A stretch of DNA of 13,288 nt from DAIDKA01 sp049792815 (GTDB lineage Bacteria > Pseudomonadota > Gammaproteobacteria > Steroidobacterales > Steroidobacteraceae): NCBI GenBank assembly GCA_049792815.1, contig JBARBG010000011.1, positions 1 through 13,288 on the forward strand, written 5' to 3'. Below are positions 1 through 7,535 of the stretch, in pieces (the stretch's first letter is position 1; each line of letters begins with the position of its first letter). The notes below the pieces were generated by a model. It was not told the DNA's origin, did no database searches, and worked only from the letters and a program-made list of their open reading frames with translations. The position numbers and the translations under genes are program-made.

Positions 1-1
1 C

Positions 2-1339
2 GAGATGGTCGCGAATCATGAGGCGTCACTCAAGGCGTCGTGGCAGCACGTCGCGCAGCTCCAGGCGCAAAGTGCCTCACAGCTTGAATCCCTGCATTCC
101 ATGGAGGGGCGGCGCGGCATTTTCGACTCGATGCTGCGCGGCCTTGATCAGCAGATCGCCGGTGGCGAGCAGGATCAGGCCAGGTTGTCCGACGACCTGG
201 CGCGCAACAGCAGTCACGCACTGGAGCTGACCCGGCAGCTGGAGGCACGCACCGCGCAGGTGGCGCAGCTCGAAGCCGAAGTCGCTGCCCTGAATTCGAA
301 TCTCCGGGTGCGCACGGAGGAGGCCGTGACCCTTGGCCGCAGCAACGGCGAATTGAGCCAGGAACTGCAGGCGCTGCGCGGGCAGAGCACCGGGCGCGCG
401 ACCCGCAACGCGGAACTCGAAGCGCAGATCGAGGCCGACAAGCAGACTCACGCGCAGGCCCTGCAGGCCGCCGCTAAGACGCACAGCGACGTTCAGGCCG
501 CCAACGCAGCGCTGGTGGCGCAGAAGACCACATTGCAGGCCGAGATCACGGCTCTGCGCGAAGAGTCTGCCGAACACGCAGCCGTGGTGCAGCAGGTCAC
601 TGCCGACCACGCCATGCGACTGGCACAGATCCAGGAGCAGCAGACGCAGCTCGCCGCGCTGGCGGCGCAGGTTGCGACCCAGCAGCAGTCCCTGCATGCC
701 GAAGGTGAGCGCAATCGCGTCAGCCAGGAGCGTATCGCCATCGCGGAAAATGATCTGCGCGTCTCAGAGGAGGCCATCAACCGCCTGGAATCAGAGCTGC
801 GTGCACGCAACATGCGTGTGGAGGAGCTCACGCGCATCAATTCACAGATGCAGTCCGAGGTTGCGGACGCGCACCGCTGGCTGACCGAGCGCGACTCGCT
901 GATGCAGCGCCTGGAGAGCGAAACCGCGCAGAGCGCCGCGCTGGTGGACAATATCCAGCGCAGCGTACGGGCTCTCGGCCCGGGCAGCACGGGTCCCCAC
1001 GAGGTGCTGCGCGAACAGGGAGCGCGACTGCTGGTGCGCTCACAGGATGGTCATGAGGTGGTGCACGTTCTGGGCCGCAAGACCAGCATCGGTCGCACTC
1101 CCGACAACGATCTGCAGATAGAGGCGAGCTTCATCAGCCGTCATCACGCGGTGTTGCTGGTCAACGGCCAGCAATCCGTCATCGAGGACCTCAACAGCAC
1201 CAATGGCGTTTACGTCAATGGACATCGCATCAGTCGTGAAATCCTCAACGATGGAGATCTGGTGACGGTGGGCAAGGCACGCTTCCGTTTCGTGATACGG
1301 CCCGCCGTCAGCCGCGTCAGCTCGGAACACTCCGCTTAG
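2..1339 (+). CDS. Coiled-coil protein with C-terminal FHA domain (5' partial)
   Basis: The reading frame is already open at the window edge, so the true start is probably upstream; residues here are numbered from the first Met (base 5). Residues about 1-320 are rich in Ala, Gln, Glu, Leu and Arg with heptad-like spacing, predicting a long coiled coil. Residues about 353-431 form a canonical FHA domain: SIGR (361-364), SRHHA (378-382) and LNSTNGVYVNG (396-406), the conserved phosphothreonine-binding loops. FHA domains bind phosphothreonine peptides, so this is probably a scaffold or signalling adaptor, possibly for a Ser/Thr kinase pathway; no kinase is visible here. No signal peptide or membrane segment is seen in the visible part. 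The stop codon lies in a 14-bp palindrome, 19 bases before the ClC gene. The FHA assignment is very secure; the cellular role is unknown. Confidence 0.9.
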   Translation, partial: EMVANHEASLKASWQHVAQLQAQSASQLESLHSMEGRRGIFDSMLRGLDQQIAGGEQDQARLSDDLARNSSHALELTRQLEARTAQVAQLEAEVAALNSNLRVRTEEAVTLGRSNGELSQELQALRGQSTGRATRNAELEAQIEADKQTHAQALQAAAKTHSDVQAANAALVAQKTTLQAEITALREESAEHAAVVQQVTADHAMRLAQIQEQQTQLAALAAQVATQQQSLHAEGERNRVSQERIAIAENDLRVSEEAINRLESELRARNMRVEELTRINSQMQSEVADAHRWLTERDSLMQRLESETAQSAALVDNIQRSVRALGPGSTGPHEVLREQGARLLVRSQDGHEVVHVLGRKTSIGRTPDNDLQIEASFISRHHAVLLVNGQQSVIEDLNSTNGVYVNGHRISREILNDGDLVTVGKARFRFVIRPAVSRVSSEHSA

Positions 1340-1351
1340 GCTGATCAGCCT
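1338..1351. repeat. 14-bp perfect palindrome at the FHA gene stop
   Basis: AGGCTGATCAGCCT is its own reverse complement, overlaps the TAG stop and is followed by TTTCCC. In RNA it gives a 5-bp stem with a GATC loop. That is too short, with too few U residues, for a confident intrinsic terminator. It could be a weak terminator, an operator or chance. Confidence 0.3.
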
Positions 1352-1357
1352 TTCCCG

Positions 1358-3127
1358 TTGCCTCACGAGGTCAGACAGCTCGTACGCGTGCCGTTGTCGC
1401 TGCTGACCCGGCTGCGCCTGGTACTGCTGGGCCACGAGGACCTGGCCGGCATCGTGTTCTGGGCCGCCCTCGTCGGGCTGTGCGCAGCCTTGTCGAGTGT
1501 CGCTTTCCGCGAAGGTTTGCGGCTGCTCGAACTGCTGTTCACCGGGCAGTCCAGCAGCCTTGAACGAGCGGCATCCGGCATGGTGTGGTGGCGGCGCGTG
1601 CTGCTGCCGCTGGGCGGAGCGGTGCTCGCGGGCCTGGTCCTGCGCCAGGCCGGCAGGGTTCTGGCGTCGCCGCGAGCGGTCGACTACATGGAAGCCGTAC
1701 GCGTCGGTGACGGCAGTATCAGTGTGCGCGCCACGCTGGCCAATAGCCTGTCGTCGCTGCTGACGATTTCCTCGGGCGGCTCAATCGGCCGCGAAGGCCC
1801 GATGGTGCAGCTGGCGGCCATGCTCGGGTCACGGCTGGGACGCCTGGCGCGCGCGCCCATTCCACGGCTGCGACTGATGGTGGCCTGCGGTGGTGCCGCA
1901 GGTATCGCGGCGGCCTACAACGCCCCGATATCCGGCGCGTTGTTCGTGTCGGAAATCATTCTGGGTGGTACCGCCATGGAGAGTTTCGGGCCGCTGGTGG
2001 TGGCCTCGGTGGTATCGAGTGCGACGGTGCACCGCTTCCTGGGTTATTCGCCGATATACGACGTTCCCAAGGTGCAGTTCGCTTCGAACTGGGAATTGAT
2101 TTTCTATGTAGTGCTCGGCGTGGTGCTGGGGCATCTCGCACCCGCGTTTCTGGCGTCGCTGGATTTTGCCAAGGCGCGCTTCGTGAGCCTGAAGCTGCCC
2201 CTGCAATGGCAGCTGGGACTGGGTGGCCTGATAGTCGGTGCCATATCGATTGCGGTGCCGGAGGTGTGGGGCAATGGCTTCGGTGCGGTCGGCACCATCC
2301 TGAACGCCCATCTCATCGGCTGGTGGCTGCTGGTCGTGCTTCTGGCAAAGCTGCTGGCGACCGCTGCCACGGTGGGTTCCGGCGCGGTGGGCGGGGTGTT
2401 CACGCCGACTTTGTTCCTGGGCTGCGCCATCGGCGCTCTGTTCGGCGGGGTTGTGCATGCGCTGCTGCCCGGGGTCACATCCGTGCCGGCCGCTTACGCG
2501 CTGGTCGGCATGGGCGGATTTCTGGCGGCGACGACGCACGCGCCGCTTACGTCCATCCTGATGCTGTTTGAAATGACTCTCGACTACGACATGGTGTTGC
2601 CGCTGATGCTGGCCTGCGTCTCCGCACACTACACGGCGAAGGTCTATCGCCGCGGTGAATCGGTGTATCACGCCGCGCTCCAGGGCCGCAGCGCCAACGA
2701 CGGCTGGCAGCTGAACACCGTGGCGGCGCTGATCAAACCCGCCGGCGCCGTGGTCGCGCGCAACATGACCGTGAAGGAGATGTTTGAGCGGCTGCCGCGC
2801 CGGCCGTTGGAGCGGGCGTACGTCACCAATGGCGACGAACTGGTGGGCTGGCTGGACCTGCGCGAGCTGCTGGCAACGATGCGGGCGGGCAGGTTGGACG
2901 GCTCGGCGCCGCTCGACAGCGTGACCCGGCCCGCGACGCTGGTGCTGACGCAGGAACTGTCGTTGGGCGCGGCGCTCGACGTTTTCCTGCAGGCGCGGGC
3001 CAATTCACTGCCGGTGATCGCTGACCAGTGGCATAGCAATCTGCTGGGCGAGATCTCGCGCCAGGACGTATTGCTGGCGATGCAGGATCGCATGGTGCCC
3101 GAACCCGGACCGACGGCGCAGGTATAA
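1358..3127 (+). CDS. ClC-family chloride channel/exchanger with C-terminal CBS domains
   Basis: A 589-residue inner-membrane voltage-gated-type ClC protein, which moves chloride passively or by Cl-/H+ exchange. The diagnostic GREGP is at 144-148, with Glu146 the expected gating glutamate. GGVFTP (345-350) matches the GxFxP anion-binding motif, and NGFGAV (306-311) and a membrane Glu at 199 are also present. About ten hydrophobic segments fill residues 30-430. The usual first motif GSGIP is not seen; the equivalent stretch reads GDGSIS (117-122), which I associate with ClcB-like subgroups. Residues about 465-580 look like a CBS pair, a cytoplasmic nucleotide-sensing module. The start is uncertain: TTG at 1358 is the longest, GTG at 1388 is in frame, and neither has a strong Shine-Dalgarno sequence. 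Family certain; channel versus exchanger not decided. Confidence 0.93.
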   Translation: MPHEVRQLVRVPLSLLTRLRLVLLGHEDLAGIVFWAALVGLCAALSSVAFREGLRLLELLFTGQSSSLERAASGMVWWRRVLLPLGGAVLAGLVLRQAGRVLASPRAVDYMEAVRVGDGSISVRATLANSLSSLLTISSGGSIGREGPMVQLAAMLGSRLGRLARAPIPRLRLMVACGGAAGIAAAYNAPISGALFVSEIILGGTAMESFGPLVVASVVSSATVHRFLGYSPIYDVPKVQFASNWELIFYVVLGVVLGHLAPAFLASLDFAKARFVSLKLPLQWQLGLGGLIVGAISIAVPEVWGNGFGAVGTILNAHLIGWWLLVVLLAKLLATAATVGSGAVGGVFTPTLFLGCAIGALFGGVVHALLPGVTSVPAAYALVGMGGFLAATTHAPLTSILMLFEMTLDYDMVLPLMLACVSAHYTAKVYRRGESVYHAALQGRSANDGWQLNTVAALIKPAGAVVARNMTVKEMFERLPRRPLERAYVTNGDELVGWLDLRELLATMRAGRLDGSAPLDSVTRPATLVLTQELSLGAALDVFLQARANSLPVIADQWHSNLLGEISRQDVLLAMQDRMVPEPGPTAQV

Positions 3128-3128
3128 T
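3123..3128 (+). promoter_or_regulatory. Candidate -10 element (TATAAT) before the exported-protein pair
   Basis: A perfect TATAAT overlaps the ClC stop codon, 21 bases before the ATG at 3150. Transcription would start near 3135, giving a short leader that still includes the ribosome binding site. No TTGACA-like -35 is found at 16-18 bp spacing and there is no extended TG motif, so this is suggestive only. Confidence 0.3.
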
Positions 3129-3139
3129 GAGTGCCTGAC

Positions 3140-3146
3140 AGGGGGG
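3140..3146 (+). promoter_or_regulatory. Ribosome binding site AGGGGGG
   Basis: A purine-rich Shine-Dalgarno-like run three bases before the ATG at 3150. It supports that start, as does the signal peptide that follows immediately. Confidence 0.55.
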
Positions 3147-3149
3147 CCT

Positions 3150-4091
3150 ATGATCCATCGAATTTTGGCATTTGCCGGCGCCGCGCTGCTGTTGAGCGGC
3201 GTGGCCAGCGCCGCGAGTCCGGTTTGTGACCGCGGCTGCCTGTACCAGGTCCTGGATCGCTACCTCGCGGCGCTGAAGGCGGGCGATGCCTCCAAGGCCG
3301 GCTTCGATCCGGGGGCGCGCACCAGCGAGAACAACGTCATGCTGCACCCTGGCGATGGCTTGTGGGGCACGGTCAGCGCCTTGGGTGATTACGACCTGCG
3401 CTTTGCCGATCCGCAAACCGGCAGCGTTGGCTTCTACGGGGTGGTGCGCGAAACCGATACCTCCGCGCCGTTCGCGGTGCGGCTGAAGGTGCGCGGCGGC
3501 TCGATCACCGAAGCCGAGACCATCGTGGCGCGACCGCAGGAGGCCGAGGTGCCGTTCGTGACGGCGGATATTCATCCGCTGCCGGTGCTCAACGAAGTCG
3601 TGCCACCCGCCGAGCGCAGCGACCGCCGGCACCTCATCGCCATCGCCAACGGCTATTTCGACACCATCCAGCGCAATGACGGCACCATGCATACGGCCTT
3701 CACCGACGACTGCAACCGTCGCGAGGACGGCTTTCAGACCACGAACCGCAAGGACGATACCTGGGGCGACATCACGCACCTGGGCTGCGGACAGCAGTTC
3801 AAGCTCGGCTGGTATCGCTTCGATGACCGCCTGCGCGGCCGGCGTTTTCTGGTGGTCGATGCCGAGCGCGGCCTGGTGATGGCCGCGGGCTTCATCGACC
3901 ACGAGGGCCGGGTGGGTGACTACAAGTTGAGTGACGGGCGCAGTGCCACTTCCAAGATCTTCCGGCACCCGCACAGCTACTGCCTGCTGGAGACCTTCAA
4001 AATCCGGGCCGGCAAGATTCAGCAGGTGGAGGCGGTATTCACCACAGTACCGTATAACATGCCCTCCCCTTGGCTCAGGAGTCACAATTGA
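3150..4091 (+). CDS. Exported protein with two tandem NTF2/SnoaL-like domains
   Basis: A 313-residue protein with a clear Sec signal peptide (positive Arg, hydrophobic core, ASA-A cleavage around residues 20-22). The mature part looks like an internal duplication. Copy 1 (about 30-128) has YLAALKAGD near its start and FAVRLKVRGGSITEAETIV near its end; copy 2 (about 160-300) has YFDTIQRND and ETFKIRAGKIQQVEAVF in the same places. A helix followed by curved strands ending in 'G-I-x-E/V-E' is typical of NTF2/SnoaL-like folds, and DUF8021 is a possible family name. Five cysteines (26, 30, 188, 213, 278) in an exported protein suggest disulfides. The stop overlaps the start of the following quinoprotein gene, so the two are probably co-translated and may act together in the periplasm. 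Enzyme or binding activity is not evident. Confidence 0.85.
   Translation: MIHRILAFAGAALLLSGVASAASPVCDRGCLYQVLDRYLAALKAGDASKAGFDPGARTSENNVMLHPGDGLWGTVSALGDYDLRFADPQTGSVGFYGVVRETDTSAPFAVRLKVRGGSITEAETIVARPQEAEVPFVTADIHPLPVLNEVVPPAERSDRRHLIAIANGYFDTIQRNDGTMHTAFTDDCNRREDGFQTTNRKDDTWGDITHLGCGQQFKLGWYRFDDRLRGRRFLVVDAERGLVMAAGFIDHEGRVGDYKLSDGRSATSKIFRHPHSYCLLETFKIRAGKIQQVEAVFTTVPYNMPSPWLRSHN
4077..4081 (+). promoter_or_regulatory. Shine-Dalgarno AGGAG that sets the TTG start at 4088
   Basis: AGGAG lies six bases before TTG at 4088, an ideal distance. It falls inside the coding region if TTG 4070 were used. The TTG overlaps the upstream TGA (TTGA), a layout typical of translational coupling. Confidence 0.65.
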
Positions 4092-5929
4092 GTCGCCAAT
4101 CGGCAAGCTTCGCGCGCGGCCTCATGGGGCTGCTGGCGCTGGTCGCATTCAATGCCCGCGCCGCGAACAGCGACGGGCCGCCCTCGGCGGATCCGGGTCA
4201 GCTCTACCAGCGCAGTTGCGCCGCCTGCCACGATCACCCCACGCAGCGTATCCCCTCGCGTGCCGCAATCGCACGCCGCTCCCCGGATGAGGTCATGCAG
4301 ATCCTCACCAGTGGCCTGATGAGAACCCAGGCAGCGGGTATGAACAGGAACGATCGCGTGGCGGTCGCAACCTACGTCACCGGCAAGGCCCCGGTCGGCC
4401 GCCTGCCGCCGACCCCCGAGTCGAACCGCTGCCCCGCGCCGCGCGCGCCGGCCGCCGATTCAGGCCCGAGCTGGAATGGCTGGGGCGGCGATCTCGCCAA
4501 TACCCGCTTTCAAGGCAACCCGGGGCTGACCGCCGCCGACGTGCCACACCTGAAGCTCAAATGGGCCTTCGGCTATCGCGCGACTTCCGTATATGGCCAG
4601 CCGACGCTCGTCGGTGGGCGCGCCTACGTGACAAGTTACAGCGGGCGCGTGTACTCGCTGGATGCCAGCAGCGGCTGCACCTACTGGACCTACGATGCCG
4701 GGGCACCGGTACGCACCGCGGTGTCCGTGGTCCGCGTCAACGGCGCGCTGCGGGTCGTGTTTGGAGATGATTCGAGTTTCGTGTATCTGCTCGACGCCGA
4801 ACACGGACGGCTGCGGTGGAAGCGGCGGCTTGATCCGCACCCTGCGGCGCGCATCACCGGCGCGCCGGCGATAGCGGGTGCGCGCGTGTATGTGCCGGTG
4901 TCCTCACTGGAGGAACTCTCGGCACCCACGCCGGGCTACGAGTGCTGCAAGTTCCGCGGCAGCATCGCGGCACTCGACATCGTGAGCGGCCGTGTGTTGT
5001 GGCGCACTTACACCATTTCGCACCCGGCAAAGCCCTACAGCAGGAACGCGACGGGCACGCAGCTGTACGGACCTGCGGGCGGCTCGGTGTGGTCCGCCCC
5101 GACGCTCGATCCTGACCATGACCTGCTCTATATCGGCACGGGCAATTCCTACACCGACGTGCCGACGGAACATACCGATTCGATACTTGCGCTGCGCATG
5201 AGCACCGGGGCCGTGGTGTGGGCGAATCAGCTGCGTACCCAGGACAACTACATCGTCGGTTGCGACACGCCGGCCAGCGCGGGCCAGGGCAATTGTCCGC
5301 ATGTGCTGGGTCCGGATGTGGATTTCGGCACATCGCCGATACTGCGGACGCTGGCCAATGGCGAGCGTGTGCTGCTCACCGGCGAGAAATCCGGACGCGT
5401 GTACGGCCTGGATCCGGCGACCGGGAAGGAGCGCTGGCACGCGCAGCTGGGCGTGGGCAGCAGTCTCGGCGGCATCGAGTGGGGCAGTGCCGCGGACAGC
5501 GAACGGCTATATGCACCGGTCTCGGATGCCGCGGCCGCGCAGGGTCGACCCGGCGGGCTGGTCGCACTGCGACTCGGCGATGGCCGTCAGCTGTGGCGGG
5601 CGCCGCCGCCGCCAGCGAAATGCAGCTGGGGTCCGAACAACTGCCTCGCGGCGCAGTCGCAGGCCGCGACGGTGATTCCGGGCGTCGTGTTCTCAGGCTC
5701 GGAGGACGGCCATCTGCGTGCCTACGCGAGCGCCGACGGCCGGGTCGTCTGGGACGTTGATACGGCACAGGCGTATACCACGGTCAATGGCGTTCCCGCC
5801 GCCGGCGGCTCCCTGGACAATGGCGGCGCCACCGTGGCGGGCGGCATGGTGTTCGTGAACTCCGGCTACGGTCGTATCGTCGGTGAGCCGGGCAACGTGC
5901 TATTGGCATTCGGTGTCGATGGTCGCTGA
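4088..5929 (+). CDS. Cytochrome c / PQQ beta-propeller dehydrogenase, polyvinyl-alcohol dehydrogenase-like
   Basis: With the TTG start at 4088 the protein is 613 residues and begins with a signal peptide (hydrophobic core ending near AFNARA-A). A heme-c site CAACH is at residues 44-48, with Met residues near 78 and 85 as possible sixth ligands. From about residue 130 come the blades of a PQQ-type eight-bladed propeller: WNGWGGDLANTRF, then repeated 'AlDaxxGxxxW' elements. A vicinal Cys-Cys pair (286-287, in YECCKFRGS) matches the disulfide ring of quinoprotein dehydrogenases, and WGPNNC and TVNGVPAAGGSLDNGG resemble the C-terminal part of polyvinyl-alcohol dehydrogenases. The inferred role is periplasmic PQQ-dependent alcohol oxidation with electrons passed to heme c; the true substrate cannot be read from sequence. 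A TTG at 4070 in the same frame is the alternative start. No PQQ biosynthesis genes are in the window. Confidence 0.88.
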   Translation: MSRQSASFARGLMGLLALVAFNARAANSDGPPSADPGQLYQRSCAACHDHPTQRIPSRAAIARRSPDEVMQILTSGLMRTQAAGMNRNDRVAVATYVTGKAPVGRLPPTPESNRCPAPRAPAADSGPSWNGWGGDLANTRFQGNPGLTAADVPHLKLKWAFGYRATSVYGQPTLVGGRAYVTSYSGRVYSLDASSGCTYWTYDAGAPVRTAVSVVRVNGALRVVFGDDSSFVYLLDAEHGRLRWKRRLDPHPAARITGAPAIAGARVYVPVSSLEELSAPTPGYECCKFRGSIAALDIVSGRVLWRTYTISHPAKPYSRNATGTQLYGPAGGSVWSAPTLDPDHDLLYIGTGNSYTDVPTEHTDSILALRMSTGAVVWANQLRTQDNYIVGCDTPASAGQGNCPHVLGPDVDFGTSPILRTLANGERVLLTGEKSGRVYGLDPATGKERWHAQLGVGSSLGGIEWGSAADSERLYAPVSDAAAAQGRPGGLVALRLGDGRQLWRAPPPPAKCSWGPNNCLAAQSQAATVIPGVVFSGSEDGHLRAYASADGRVVWDVDTAQAYTTVNGVPAAGGSLDNGGATVAGGMVFVNSGYGRIVGEPGNVLLAFGVDGR

Positions 5930-5950
5930 CGAGTCGCGTAAACTTCACGC

Positions 5951-7468
5951 ATGACCAATCCCTACATCGAACGCATCCTCAAGGCCCGTGTCTACGACGT
6001 GGCGATCGAGTCGCCCCTCGAAGCGGCGCCACGCCTGTCACGACGCCTGGGGAACCGGGTGCTGCTGAAGCGCGAGGACCTCCAGTCGGTCTTTTCGTTC
6101 AAATTGCGGGGCGCCTATAACAAGGTGGCCCATCTGTCCGAATCAGCGGCGAACCGCGGAGTGATCTGCGCCTCGGCCGGCAATCATGCACAGGGCGTCG
6201 CGCTCGCCGCCCAACGCCGCGGAGTGCCAGCCACGATCGTGATGCCGCAGACCACCCCGCAGATCAAGGTGCAGGCGGTCATGGACCTTGGTGGCGATGT
6301 CGTGCTGCATGGCGATGGTTACGATGCGGCCTTCGATAGGGCCCAGGAGCTGGTGCGCGAGCGCAACCTGGTCTACGTGCATGCCTTCGATGACCCTGAT
6401 GTAATCGCCGGCCAGGGGACCATTGCGGTGGAGCTGCTGCGGCAAAGCGGCGGTGACATCGATGCGGTGTTCGTGCCGGTGGGCGGCGGCGGTCTGATCG
6501 CCGGCATCGCGGTCTATATCAAGTACCTGTATCCGCGGATGCGCATCATTGGTGTGGAGCCCACTGACGCCAACGCCATGTACGAGTCATTGCAGGCCGG
6601 AAAACGGGTGACCCTGGAGCGGGTCGGGCTGTTTGCCGACGGCGTGGCGGTCAAACGGGTTGGCGAGGAGACCTTCGCGCTCGCGCGGCAGTTCGTGGAC
6701 GAAATCGTGCTGGTGAATACCGATGAGATGTGTGCCGCGATCCAGGACATATTCGAGGATACGCGCACCATCGTCGAACCCTCGGGTGCGCTTGCGGTGG
6801 CCGGTATTCGCAAATGCGTGGCCAGGGACGGCTGGCGCGACAAGCGTTTGGTCGCCATCAACAGCGGCGCCAATGTTAATTTCGACCGGCTGCGGCATAT
6901 CGCCGAGCGCGCCAGCCTCGGCGGCGAGCGCGAAGCGCTGTTTGCAGTGGAGATTCCAGAGCAGCCGGGGAGTTTTCTGCATTTCTGTGAGGCTCTGGGC
7001 TCACGCAATGTCACCGAATTCAACTATCGCTACGACAGCACCGCGCGGGCGCAGATCTTCGCGGGTTTCAGCTTGGGCAATGGTCGCGTAGAGAAGGACG
7101 CGGTACTGCGCCAGCTGCGCGACGCCGGCTACGCGGTTCATGACATGAGCGAGAGTGAAATGGCCAAGCAGCACGTGCGCTTCATGGTCGGCGGCCATGC
7201 CCGCGAGCTGACCGACGAGGTCATTTACCGCTTCGAGTTTCCTGAACGGCCGGGCGCGCTCCTGAAGTTTCTGCAGGCCGTCGGTACACGGTGGAACATC
7301 ACGATGTTCCACTACCGCAATCATGGCTCTGACAGTGGTCGGGTGCTGGCGGGCATCCAGGTGCCGAAGCCTGAACGGGCGCAGTTCATGCAGCACCTCA
7401 ATGCGCTTCACTACCCCTACACCGATGAGAGTGGCAATCCCGCCTACAAGATGTTCCTGGGCGCCTGA
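5951..7468 (+). CDS. ilvA: Threonine ammonia-lyase (biosynthetic threonine dehydratase)
   Basis: A 505-residue PLP enzyme that deaminates L-threonine to 2-oxobutanoate, the first committed step of isoleucine synthesis, in the cytoplasm. The PLP lysine is Lys51 in SFKLRGA. SAGNHAQG (75-82) binds the substrate carboxylate, the glycine loop VGGGGL (177-182) holds the cofactor phosphate, and EPSGA (276-280) contacts the pyridine ring. Two C-terminal ACT-like regulatory domains (about 328-400 and 423-500; FAVEIPEQPGSF and YRFEFPERPGAL starts) are those of the feedback-regulated, isoleucine-inhibited long form, and the length matches E. coli IlvA. ATG at 5951 follows the previous stop by 21 bases without a strong Shine-Dalgarno sequence. 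Neighbours are not isoleucine genes, so it appears to be a stand-alone copy. Confidence 0.96.
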   Translation: MTNPYIERILKARVYDVAIESPLEAAPRLSRRLGNRVLLKREDLQSVFSFKLRGAYNKVAHLSESAANRGVICASAGNHAQGVALAAQRRGVPATIVMPQTTPQIKVQAVMDLGGDVVLHGDGYDAAFDRAQELVRERNLVYVHAFDDPDVIAGQGTIAVELLRQSGGDIDAVFVPVGGGGLIAGIAVYIKYLYPRMRIIGVEPTDANAMYESLQAGKRVTLERVGLFADGVAVKRVGEETFALARQFVDEIVLVNTDEMCAAIQDIFEDTRTIVEPSGALAVAGIRKCVARDGWRDKRLVAINSGANVNFDRLRHIAERASLGGEREALFAVEIPEQPGSFLHFCEALGSRNVTEFNYRYDSTARAQIFAGFSLGNGRVEKDAVLRQLRDAGYAVHDMSESEMAKQHVRFMVGGHARELTDEVIYRFEFPERPGALLKFLQAVGTRWNITMFHYRNHGSDSGRVLAGIQVPKPERAQFMQHLNALHYPYTDESGNPAYKMFLGA

Positions 7469-7510
7469 TTCATCAGGTAATTCAGGTACTTGAGTGACAC
7501 TTGGCCCACG

Positions 7511-7530
7511 TGCTGTATGGATGTACAGTA
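7511..7530 (+). promoter_or_regulatory. LexA (SOS) box before the intein-containing radical SAM gene
   Basis: The 20-mer tgctgtatggatgtacagta contains CTG-N10-CAG with 5-bp perfect arms (CTGTA/TACAG). It agrees with the E. coli-type consensus TACTGTATATATATACAGTA at 16 of 20 positions. It ends five bases before the ATG at 7536. A possible promoter overlaps it: TTGGCC (7501-7506), 17-bp spacer, TACAGT (7524-7529), which would give a nearly leaderless mRNA starting at the ATG. From memory, PA0069 of Pseudomonas aeruginosa, the family namesake, is in the published LexA regulon, which fits well. Confidence 0.72.
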
Positions 7531-7535
7531 CGGGC

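Noticed and set aside
2823..4106. 427-codon open frame on the minus strand opposite the ClC end and the NTF2-like gene
   Set aside because: No domain-like sequence, and it covers two real genes and their junction.
7494..7535. GTG 7494 as start of the radical SAM gene
   Set aside because: The family-like sequence begins at MTQYLKGRGA, and the extension would put the LexA box inside the gene.
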